Shown here: positions 30,990-37,607 of the stretch, in pieces
Layout of the letters: the number at the start of each line of letters is the position of its first letter
How positions within the stretch are numbered: the stretch's first letter is position 1
Source of the DNA: Bacilli bacterium
GTDB taxonomy: Bacteria; Bacillota_I; Bacilli_A; RFN20; CAG-826
Reading direction: 5' to 3'
DNA: 42,003 nucleotides
Assembly (NCBI GenBank): GCA_024408235.1
Contig: JAKSVF010000015.1
Coordinates: 1 to 42,003, forward strand
Translations under genes and position numbers: made by a program
Notes under the pieces: generated by a model
Database searches by the model: none
What the model was told of the DNA's origin: nothing
The model's input: the letters and a program-made list of their open reading frames with translations, nothing else

Positions 30990-32051
30990 TTACCGTTTGT
31001 TGAAGCGATAGGCAGATTTTGAATGCCATTCCTCATTTGCTTCAAGAACAATGGACGGGAATTCAGGGTGATGGATGGCATCTATATAATCTTGAGCTTC
31101 TAAACAAATATTCTTGCCGTCATCATAAAGTTGCAAAGCAGGTCGATCTGTGTAGAGTTCCATTTTATAGCCTGTCGTATTTCCGGTTAATTCCGCAACT
31201 TTTCTATAACCCTCGCCATTTAGGACCAAGCAACGGTCATTACCGCTTTGGTATGTTTTCTTTGTCGTGTAATCTATCGATGGCCTTTCACTCACATCCT
31301 TAATAGTGCCATTCGGCAGCTTTGATGAGTCCGTTGATAAATACTTATCTCCATCAATCCACAACGTGTGATTAGAAACGCTCGTTGAACCGTTTAAGTT
31401 CATATAAAGATGATTTATTGGGTTGAATAGGGTTTTCTTGTCCGATATCGCATTGATCTCAAAAGACAATTCCCCATCATCATCCAATGCGTATTCAGTC
31501 GTTACGGTCATATTTCCAGGGAAACCCATATCCCCATCTGGTGAATTTAGGACGAATGTGACAGATTTTTCATCAAGACTTGTAACGTTCCATTGAATCT
31601 CTCCAAATCCCTTAGACCCGCCATGAAGCGTGTTTCTGCCCTCGTTTTTGTTAAGTTCGTAGGTAATTCCGTCTAGTTCGAATGACCCATTTGCGATTCT
31701 GTTGGCAACTCTACCCGCTATAAAGCCGTTCTGACCAATCGTCTTACCATCCATCGTTATCGATTGGATCCTTGCGCCTTTTCTATCAAACGTAACGCTC
31801 ATTCCATTGTTGTTTGTTAGTTTAAGTTCGGCCGCATCGATATAGGACTGTTCTGATGAAGACTTATCTATTGACTCAATACTCGATAAAATCGAATCAT
31901 TATCACTTGATAAAATCGACGTGATTGTTTCCGTTTTAGAATCATTTATCTCTATTGAAGATTGATTTTCAGAGGAAGATTGGTTTCCCACTTTTGCGCA
32001 TGAGAAAGATGCGAATGCTATTAATAAAAGAAAGATTGCCTTATGTTTCAT
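30990..32051 (-). CDS. Aldose 1-epimerase lipoprotein
   Basis: A 353-residue GalM-type mutarotase with a lipoprotein signal (Cys18, lipobox SFSC, slightly unusual). After a Ser-rich linker (20-75) the epimerase fold begins: QNGFIAGRVANRIANGSF, NTLHGGSKGFGEIQWNV, INHLYMNLNGST (the catalytic His of NHxYxNL), and RPALQLYDDGKNICLEAQ followed by DAIHHPEFPSIVLEANEEW with the catalytic Glu. This converts alpha and beta anomers of sugars, here on the outside of the membrane rather than in the cytoplasm as usual, so it probably handles extracellular glucose or galactose. TATAGT ends six bases before the ATG, and there is no ribosome site, suggesting a leaderless mRNA. Confidence 0.88.
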   Translation of the reverse strand: MKHKAIFLLLIAFASFSCAKVGNQSSSENQSSIEINDSKTETITSILSSDNDSILSSIESIDKSSSEQSYIDAAELKLTNNNGMSVTFDRKGARIQSITMDGKTIGQNGFIAGRVANRIANGSFELDGITYELNKNEGRNTLHGGSKGFGEIQWNVTSLDEKSVTFVLNSPDGDMGFPGNMTVTTEYALDDDGELSFEINAISDKKTLFNPINHLYMNLNGSTSVSNHTLWIDGDKYLSTDSSKLPNGTIKDVSERPSIDYTTKKTYQSGNDRCLVLNGEGYRKVAELTGNTTGYKMELYTDRPALQLYDDGKNICLEAQDYIDAIHHPEFPSIVLEANEEWHSKSAYRFNKR

Positions 32052-32057
32052 GGATTA

Positions 32058-32063
32058 ACTATA
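32058..32063 (-). promoter_or_regulatory. -10 of the epimerase gene, leaderless
   Basis: TATAGT, six bases, then ATG at 32051 (minus strand). Confidence 0.6.
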
Positions 32064-32131
32064 AAATATAATCATCGTTATTACAGGCCATTTATTTAAA
32101 ATTGAATATGACTATTCGATTAAAAGGTGTC

Positions 32132-32137
32132 TAAGAT
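32132..32137 (+). promoter_or_regulatory. -10 of the YhhN-like gene, leaderless
   Basis: TAAGAT, seven bases, then ATG at 32145. Weak match to consensus, supported by the same spacing as at other genes. Confidence 0.45.
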
Positions 32138-32144
32138 TAAAACT

Positions 32145-32849
32145 ATGAGCAGATTAAAAAATCTTAAAACCATTCCGCTATTAGTGTTCGTCATCATTCA
32201 ATTGGCATTGACCATCGCTATCTTCTTCATTGACCTCAAAGGCAATTACAACACGACCTGGATTAAGTATGGCTGCATCATTTTGTGTTTCATCTTCTCT
32301 TGTTTTGCTTTCAAGACAAAAAAGGGATTTCTTATCACGGGGGCGATGGCGGGTACTTTGCTTGCCGATTATTTCTTGCTCATAAGAGATGACAATTACA
32401 CACTAGGTATCTCTTCTTTCATAATTGTTCAGGCTATATATTTTCTCTATCTCAAACCAAAGCATTGGAAGATTTCATTGATAATCCGATCTGCGATATT
32501 TTTGGCCATATTGTCGATTTTATTAAAAATAAAAATAGATGATGTTTCAGCCTATTTTGCTGGATTCTATTTCACAAACCTCATAATGAATATGACTGAT
32601 TCGTGGATAGGCGGAAAGAAAAACATTTTAATGTCTCTAGGACTTCTACTCTTTATCGGATGCGATTTATCGGTTGGACTCAATAACCTTTCATCGTATA
32701 TCTCATATTCATCTTCATTTATCGACGCTCTAGTTAGATTTAGTGATGTTGGCATGTGGCTTTTCTATGTGCCTTCTCAAACGTTGATTGTGTTATCCGT
32801 TTTCTATCCAAAAGATATTGGTGTAGTCACTGATAAACAAAATATGTAA
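32145..32849 (+). CDS. YhhN-like (lysoplasmalogenase-type) membrane protein
   Basis: A 234-residue protein with seven to eight membrane spans. The segment TGAMAGTLLADYFLLIRDDN (GxxxxxxxADxxL) and LGISSFIIVQAIYFLYL after it match the YhhN/TMEM86 family, whose eukaryotic member cleaves the vinyl-ether bond of lysoplasmalogens; the role of bacterial members is mostly untested. A later D in DSWIGGKK and the GLLLFIGCDLSVGLNN block fit the second conserved aspartate region. The ATG at 32145 is used; a GTG at 32127 is possible. A DUF1461-like gene follows 10 bases later in the same direction but has its own -10. Confidence 0.65.
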   Translation: MSRLKNLKTIPLLVFVIIQLALTIAIFFIDLKGNYNTTWIKYGCIILCFIFSCFAFKTKKGFLITGAMAGTLLADYFLLIRDDNYTLGISSFIIVQAIYFLYLKPKHWKISLIIRSAIFLAILSILLKIKIDDVSAYFAGFYFTNLIMNMTDSWIGGKKNILMSLGLLLFIGCDLSVGLNNLSSYISYSSSFIDALVRFSDVGMWLFYVPSQTLIVLSVFYPKDIGVVTDKQNM

Positions 32850-32852
32850 AAT
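32847..32852 (+). promoter_or_regulatory. -10 of the DUF1461-like gene, leaderless
   Basis: TAAAAT, which overlaps the preceding stop codon (TAA at 32847-32849), then seven bases and the ATG at 32860. An AGG in the gap could also assist translation. Confidence 0.5.
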
Positions 32853-32859
32853 ACGAGGC

Positions 32860-33540
32860 ATGAAAAAGAAACTGTTTCAAAACATCTGGACCGGAGTGTA
32901 CGCAATCGCCTTAATATTGCTCGCAATCAGCTTTTCAATTGCCCTGCCAATATATTTCAGGCCGTTCTACTACATGTTGATCAACCCAATGCATATCGTG
33001 CAGGATTTAAACTCTTATACCGGCTTAGAATACACATTCAAGGATGTTGTAGAGGCGTATAACGAAGTTCTCAACTATTGTTGTTTCTATACGAAGTTCG
33101 GAACCGGCAAACTCGCCTGGAGCCAAGATGGGATGGAACATTTTAGAGACTGTAGAGGCCTCTTCACGTTGGACACGGTCGTAATGATAGTGTCAGCAGC
33201 CGTAGTTGGAACCACTCACATATTAAAAAGAAAGAAGATAATCGAGATTAAGCCTCTTGTTCATCTAATAAGCGGCATAACAAGTGTCCTCATCCCAACA
33301 ATTCTAGGAATACTCGTATCTCTAGATTTCGATAAGGCCTTCGTTATATTCCACAAGATTTTCTTCCCTGGCAAAGACAATTGGCTATTTGATTATGACA
33401 CAGACCAAATAATCCTTATACTCCCTGAAAACTTCTTCATGGCATGCGCGATATTCATTGGCGTAGCCTTAATCGGAGTAAGCACTTACTATATAGTAAG
33501 AGGAATCATAAGAATGAAAAAAGAAAAGTCCGCTGCGTAA
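32860..33540 (+). CDS. DUF1461/TIGR01906-type integral membrane protein
   Basis: A 226-residue protein with four membrane spans (about 10-32, 103-121, 140-158, 194-217) and a long loop between the first two, in family form. The late KIFFPGKDNWLFDYDTDQII followed by ILPENFFM is the diagnostic motif of this Firmicutes group (phe-pro-gly-x-asp-x-trp). Function unknown, membrane-embedded. It ends in a terminator whose loop contains the stop codon. Confidence 0.8.
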   Translation: MKKKLFQNIWTGVYAIALILLAISFSIALPIYFRPFYYMLINPMHIVQDLNSYTGLEYTFKDVVEAYNEVLNYCCFYTKFGTGKLAWSQDGMEHFRDCRGLFTLDTVVMIVSAAVVGTTHILKRKKIIEIKPLVHLISGITSVLIPTILGILVSLDFDKAFVIFHKIFFPGKDNWLFDYDTDQIILILPENFFMACAIFIGVALIGVSTYYIVRGIIRMKKEKSAA

Positions 33541-33556
33541 GCGGACATTTTCATTC
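33528..33556. terminator. Terminator shared by convergent genes
   Basis: GTCCGCT (33528-33534) and AGCGGAC (33540-33546) with loop GCGTA, then ATTTTCATT; the AAAA on the other side serves the leftward gene. The TAA stop of the rightward gene overlaps the loop and second arm. Confidence 0.8.
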
Positions 33557-34159
33557 TTCGTCTGGTTTTTGACCTACATGCGCCAACCATTTGCAATCGG
33601 TTAGCTCAATATTTTCAAAAGCGGCTTTGAAGGATGACTCTTCAGGGCTACAAGCGTAGATGCCAAACCTTACTTCTTCTTTAACGTTGAACATATGGCA
33701 GATTCTCATTTGTTTCCAATTGATGCCATCTAATGAGTTTTCAAGGCAGAAATCATAGCCTCTTCTAGATAATCTGAACCAAATGGATTTAATTGATGCA
33801 TCAACATCCACTGTCGCCCAATCTGAGAAACCATTGTTGGTGACGACGCTCCCTAAGCGCTGAATCTTGTCATTTTCATATTCGATAGAAGCCTTAAGCC
33901 AGTTATCTGAATCGAGGTACATGACAACACCGCTTTGATCGAATCTAACTTTAGAATCAAAGGTCGTTTTGACAACGAATGAAAAATACTGTTCTTTAGA
34001 TTTAATTTGGAGAACGGGCGCGTTGTCGTTCCTAAAATGATAGTAAGTCCTCTGCCACAAATCGGTATGGGGATCTGTCGTTATTTCAATGAAGTCATCA
34101 TTGATGACATAACTAGAAGGTTCTCTAGTCCATTCCCATTTTTCTTTATCAATCTTCAT
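33551..34159 (-). CDS. DUF1349 concanavalin-like domain protein
   Basis: A 202-residue single-domain protein of the DUF1349 group (jelly-roll, laminin-G-like beta sandwich), typically without known activity. Seen: WTREPSSYVINDDFIEITTDP, FRNDNAPVLQIKSKEQYFSFVV, DQSGVVMYLDSDNWLKASIEYEN and VRFGIYACSPEESSFKAAFENI (quoted as separate fragments of the family pattern). No signal peptide, so cytoplasmic. Ends at TGA (33553-33551), one of the places showing that TGA is a stop here. TATAAT ends seven bases before the ATG with no ribosome site, so it is probably leaderless. Confidence 0.82.
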   Translation of the reverse strand: MKIDKEKWEWTREPSSYVINDDFIEITTDPHTDLWQRTYYHFRNDNAPVLQIKSKEQYFSFVVKTTFDSKVRFDQSGVVMYLDSDNWLKASIEYENDKIQRLGSVVTNNGFSDWATVDVDASIKSIWFRLSRRGYDFCLENSLDGINWKQMRICHMFNVKEEVRFGIYACSPEESSFKAAFENIELTDCKWLAHVGQKPDEE

Positions 34160-34166
34160 ATTGGTT

Positions 34167-34172
34167 ATTATA
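34167..34172 (-). promoter_or_regulatory. -10 of the DUF1349 gene, leaderless
   Basis: Consensus TATAAT, seven bases, ATG at 34159 (minus strand). No -35 seen. Confidence 0.65.
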
Positions 34173-34197
34173 TCGATTTTGTAAGAAAACGGGCCAC

Positions 34198-34302
34198 TTA
34201 TTTAATCCATGACTCCTGTTTCGCTTCTTTAACAACGTCCTCAGGCAACGAGTTTCCGATTAAAAACGAAGAGTTGATATCATACTTTCTATATAAATCT
34301 AT
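34198..34302 (-). other. Coding-like 34-codon stretch without a usual start
   Basis: Between two stops on the minus strand the frame reads IDLYRKYDINSS, then FLIGNSLPEDVVKEAKQESW and IK. It looks protein-like but has no ATG, GTG or good TTG start (TTG only after the first half). It may be a remnant of a gene lost between phosphatase 3 and the DUF1349 gene. Confidence 0.3.
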
Positions 34303-34310
34303 TTATAAAT

Positions 34311-34335
34311 AAAAAAGACGAGCGGTTTGCTCGTC
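34311..34335 (-). terminator. Terminator of phosphatase 3
   Basis: On the minus strand GACGAGC (34335-34329) and GCTCGTC (34323-34317) with AAACC loop, then TTTTTT. Confidence 0.9.
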
Positions 34336-34354
34336 TAATTTCTTCTGATAGTTA

Positions 34355-35716
34355 TCAGTCCCAGAGCATGATTTCGACAAATCTATCGAGTGTTGCCTGT
34401 GGAACTCCTGCAACTTTAACGAGGAAGTTCTGGATGTTATCCTGCAATGTTCTAGATTTGTCCCAGCCCTGTGTTTTTTCGACATTAGGAATGAATTCAT
34501 TCCAGTGATCGTATGTACCACGCTGATAGTGACGTCTCAAGCAGTCAGATTCGCTTGTTGTTGTTGGTGCGATGATTGATGAGTATGAGGTAAGTTCATA
34601 GTCAATGACTATGTCACTATATGATACGCCCAATGCGCCAAGTAAGAAGAAACCTAATGTTCCAGTTCTATCCGCACCACCGTGGCAATGATAATAAACA
34701 GGTTTTTCATCAGCGTGAGCGAATGCATCAAAGCATGCCCTGATGTCAGCGGTATTGGTTAAGAATGATTCCCAAGAGTTGAGCTGGACATTAGTCCAAA
34801 CGATATCGTCCTGTCCATTTTCATCTTTCTCAGCAAAGTAGCATCTGTTGTAGTTATTGTCAGCCTGCAAGTCGGATGTTCTTCTTAAATCGAGCTCGTT
34901 ACCGATCTTCATTACGTTTCTGAAGATGTCTTTAGCTTCATCTGTTCCGGTGAACTGATGCTTGATTGATGACATTGTGCCGTTTCCGCCGAAGGCTTTT
35001 GAAGTGATTTCGCCACCTCTATAGATAAGGCCTTGTTTAACTCTCTGTCCAGATGAGGTCATATATCCACCCGCGTCACGGATGTTGAACATGTCCGCTC
35101 CATCGATCCATCTTGGATAGTCAGCTGTTTCAAAGCTCTTGACTTGTGAGGTTTTGTCATCTCCAACAACTCTCCAATAATACTCGGTTGATTGGAAAAG
35201 ATTCTTGAATACTACTTCTTCATCTGGTGCAGCTGATAATTCGATAACATCATCGTTAAATGAATCATCGGTTGAAACCTGGATTGTGTATGATGCGTTT
35301 GGATTTCCAACGCCTTCAACTAACGAGAAGCTGAGGGCAACGCCCTTGCTCTTGTCAGATTTTTGGGATTGCTGCTCAATTCTCTTTTCTTCATCCGTGT
35401 AATCTACGGCGTCACGGTATTTCCATGATCCATCTTCATTCTTAGCGTCGATTCTAACTTCATCCGTTGGATGGAACAAATTGCCATCGAGCATATATTT
35501 GTTCTCTTCACCGTTCGCCTCTTCCTGAGCTCTCATGTCATCGACGTATCTCTTGCAGTTCTCAGATAACTGAGTTGTATCTTCAGGGTCATTCAAGACG
35601 AATGGCTCAACAGTTGGCTTAGCAGCTGATGAGTTTTCATTTCCGCCTTTACCACCGCATCCAGTGATAGCTAAAACGGACAGCATGCTAAGTAAAAGAA
35701 TGTTTGTTTTCTTCAT
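34355..35716 (-). CDS. Secreted lipoprotein tyrosine phosphatase, paralogue 3
   Basis: A 453-residue lipoprotein with signal LAITGC (Cys20, counting from the ATG at 35716; GAAGGA upstream). Acidic linker (25-105), a fibronectin-like domain ending YYWRVVGDD (near 185), then the phosphatase domain (about 205-453): MFNIRDAGG, RVKQGLIYRGGE, NELDLRRTSD and P-loop CHGGADRTG with Cys344 and Arg350, followed by GVSYSDIVIDYELTSYS. It lacks the glycan-binding-like modules of paralogues 1 and 2. Ends TGATAA. The close match to paralogue 2 suggests a local duplication. Substrate unknown. Confidence 0.87.
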   Translation of the reverse strand: MKKTNILLLSMLSVLAITGCGGKGGNENSSAAKPTVEPFVLNDPEDTTQLSENCKRYVDDMRAQEEANGEENKYMLDGNLFHPTDEVRIDAKNEDGSWKYRDAVDYTDEEKRIEQQSQKSDKSKGVALSFSLVEGVGNPNASYTIQVSTDDSFNDDVIELSAAPDEEVVFKNLFQSTEYYWRVVGDDKTSQVKSFETADYPRWIDGADMFNIRDAGGYMTSSGQRVKQGLIYRGGEITSKAFGGNGTMSSIKHQFTGTDEAKDIFRNVMKIGNELDLRRTSDLQADNNYNRCYFAEKDENGQDDIVWTNVQLNSWESFLTNTADIRACFDAFAHADEKPVYYHCHGGADRTGTLGFFLLGALGVSYSDIVIDYELTSYSSIIAPTTTSESDCLRRHYQRGTYDHWNEFIPNVEKTQGWDKSRTLQDNIQNFLVKVAGVPQATLDRFVEIMLWD

Positions 35717-35782
35717 AATTAGTCCTTCCATGAAATACGTGACTTAAGCACCGTATTCTTGCGATTTAATGCTTAAATTTTG

Positions 35783-35811
35783 ACCATATGTAATCATTAC
35801 AAAAATGACAA
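35783..35811 (-). promoter_or_regulatory. Promoter of phosphatase 3
   Basis: TTGTCA (35811-35806), 17-base spacer, TATGGT (35788-35783). Leader of about 60 bases, then GAAGGA and ATG. Confidence 0.6.
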
Positions 35812-35870
35812 TCTAAAGATTAGATGTAAATAATCTTTTGAAAATCGCAGTTAAATATATGGTTATTTCT

Positions 35871-36401
35871 TCAATCAACAATTACAACGTCCATAAGAAC
35901 ATCGTGAGCTTCATAAGGAATTTCATCGGCATAGAGTTCTTTGAAGCAAATGCCAATTTTGAGACAATTTAGGGATTTTAGGTATTTGTCGTAATAACCA
36001 CCACCATATCCAAGCCTATGGAGAGTTTTATCAAAGGCTATGCCAGGACAAATAATGACGTCAATGTCATTTGGAGGGATTTTTTGTGTTTCATCTTCCA
36101 TCGGTTCTTTAAGAAATCGATGTTTTTCATTTGATTTGAGACTCCTAAGCGATGAGATTAGATAGAATTCAATCGAATCATCTTTCGTGGCCGGAAGCCC
36201 AACTTTTTTACCCATGGTCAAAAGTTTTTCTATAAGTGGTTTAGTATCAACTTCATCGTTTAGAGGGTAATAAAGACAGATTGTTTCCTTATCCTCAATT
36301 AAAGGAAACACTTTTTCTAGAATGAGGAAAGACTTCGATTGTTTATCAACCACCGCTCTTCTAAGTTGCTTAAAGTGTCTTCTTGCTTCAATTTTGTCCA
36401 T
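35871..36401 (-). CDS. 5-formyltetrahydrofolate cyclo-ligase
   Basis: Converts 5-formyl-THF to 5,10-methenyl-THF with ATP, returning a stored folate form to the one-carbon pool. The 176-residue protein is normal in length: basic start (EARRHFKQLRRAV), YYPLNDEVDTKPLI, and the P-loop-like CPGIAFDKTLHRLGYGGGYYD, which is the diagnostic ATP/folate motif (shown to 20 residues). Ends in VVIVD with TGA. The ATG at 36401 has no clear ribosome site, so it probably depends on coupling to the upstream genes of the operon, 36 bases away. Confidence 0.92.
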   Translation of the reverse strand: MDKIEARRHFKQLRRAVVDKQSKSFLILEKVFPLIEDKETICLYYPLNDEVDTKPLIEKLLTMGKKVGLPATKDDSIEFYLISSLRSLKSNEKHRFLKEPMEDETQKIPPNDIDVIICPGIAFDKTLHRLGYGGGYYDKYLKSLNCLKIGICFKELYADEIPYEAHDVLMDVVIVD

Positions 36402-36437
36402 GGCGTGAAATTGCTCTTATGGTGAGCATCTGACTCA

Positions 36438-36707
36438 CTAATCTTCACTTGCTTTGTTTCTCTTTTCTTTCTTGTCCTCGATTGGGGTGTTCATCTTTCT
36501 ATTCTTATTGTTGTTATAGATGATGATAGAACCCGCTCCACCGACGACCAAAAGACCGCCAGAAGCATATAATGCGGCATCAACGTTGTTATTCTCTTCT
36601 TTCTTCTCCTCTTCTACCTGAACAGTCTCACTTGTGGAAGGCGTGCTTAAAACGGTGCTAAAGGATAGCATCATAGGCAAAAATAGAGCGAATAACGGGT
36701 TTAACAA
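36438..36707 (-). CDS. Small exported single-span membrane protein
   Basis: An 89-residue protein of unknown function. It starts with TTG at 36707-36705, supported by AAAGGAG six bases upstream inside the last codons of degV, whose stop is one base away. Layout: a signal-like segment (residues 1-22, Ala/Leu/Phe-rich, with ST-rich cleavage zone), an acidic Glu/Asn-rich stretch (27-42), a membrane span ALYASGGLLVVGGAGSIIIY (45-64), and a charged tail of Lys, Arg, Asn and Glu. Third gene of the MscS-DegV operon. Conserved relatives not known to me. Confidence 0.65.
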   Translation of the reverse strand: MLNPLFALFLPMMLSFSTVLSTPSTSETVQVEEEKKEENNNVDAALYASGGLLVVGGAGSIIIYNNNKNRKMNTPIEDKKEKRNKASED

Positions 36708-36708
36708 G

Positions 36709-37593
36709 TTAAGCTCCTTTGAATGTTACTTCTTTTCCGTATCCGAATATGCCGACCATTCCTGGGCCAGTTGAGATTCCGATGACTGGGCCGACGTTGA
36801 CCGCCTTAATCTCTTTGCAGACGCAGCCTCTATCGGTGAGCATCTCTTTTACTTTTAATGCGGTGTCTAAATCATCGCCATGGATTATATATATCGAGTT
36901 TTCAGGGGAGAATTCAGCGTTCTCAATAAACCTATCAACGATTGTATGGAGGCTCTTTTCTCTCCCTTTGACAGATTCCATGCTGACTTGTCTACCATCA
37001 ACATCAGAGATGAGGATTGGCTTAATGTTCAAAAGATTTCCGAGCATCGCGCTTCTAGCGTTGATTTTTTCGGCTTTTGATAAATAGGTTAAGTTATCAA
37101 CAGTTGCGAACTGGAGGATTTTCTTTCTGATCGGCTTGATGCCTTCGATTATTTCATCAACGGTTTTTCCTTCATCGCGGAGCTGACATGCCCTTAAGGT
37201 AACAAACAATTGACCAATGGAGGCGTTTAATGAGTCGACGATCTCAATTCTAACGCCTTCGTTCTCTTGCATCAGTTCCTCAGCGATTCTTCTCGCCTTA
37301 ACGATGGTTGTTGATAATTTCTCGCAAGCGGCAACATACACGATATCGTAGTCGTTCATATACTTCGTGAACTTTCTTCTGATTTCGTATTCGGTTGCAG
37401 GTAGAGTGTAAATTCTATTTCCCTCTCTTAATGCGCCATATAGCTCTTGAGGGGTAACATCTTTCCAAGGGTCAGCAGAAATCTCCTTTCCCTTGAAAAA
37501 GATTGTCTGGTCAATAGAAACAACGTCATGTTTCTTTCTGATTTCATCGGTTAAATCGGAGCATGAATCTCCGAATATCTTAATTTCTTTCAT
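36709..37593 (-). CDS. DegV family fatty-acid-binding protein
   Basis: A 294-residue FakB-type protein, which presents a fatty acid to the kinase FakA for phosphorylation and phospholipid synthesis. Seen: FGDSCSDLTDEIRKK (the S-D-S-x-D-L family opening), PATEYEIRRKF, the VYVAACEKLSTT strand-loop, a DSLNASIGQ loop and GPVIGISTGPGMVGIF close to the C-terminus, all consistent with the two-domain DegV fold. AAGGAGGG precedes the ATG by about eight bases. It follows the MscS gene by 14 bases and is one base before the small membrane protein. Linking membrane tension and fatty-acid supply is an inference. No fakA is in the window. Confidence 0.88.
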   Translation of the reverse strand: MKEIKIFGDSCSDLTDEIRKKHDVVSIDQTIFFKGKEISADPWKDVTPQELYGALREGNRIYTLPATEYEIRRKFTKYMNDYDIVYVAACEKLSTTIVKARRIAEELMQENEGVRIEIVDSLNASIGQLFVTLRACQLRDEGKTVDEIIEGIKPIRKKILQFATVDNLTYLSKAEKINARSAMLGNLLNIKPILISDVDGRQVSMESVKGREKSLHTIVDRFIENAEFSPENSIYIIHGDDLDTALKVKEMLTDRGCVCKEIKAVNVGPVIGISTGPGMVGIFGYGKEVTFKGA

Positions 37594-37607
37594 TATTCAT
37601 GCCCTCC

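Noticed and set aside
34007..34312. Plus-strand 101-codon frame across the start of the DUF1349 gene
   Set aside because: It is antisense to the DUF1349 coding region and to the promoter; no start signal.
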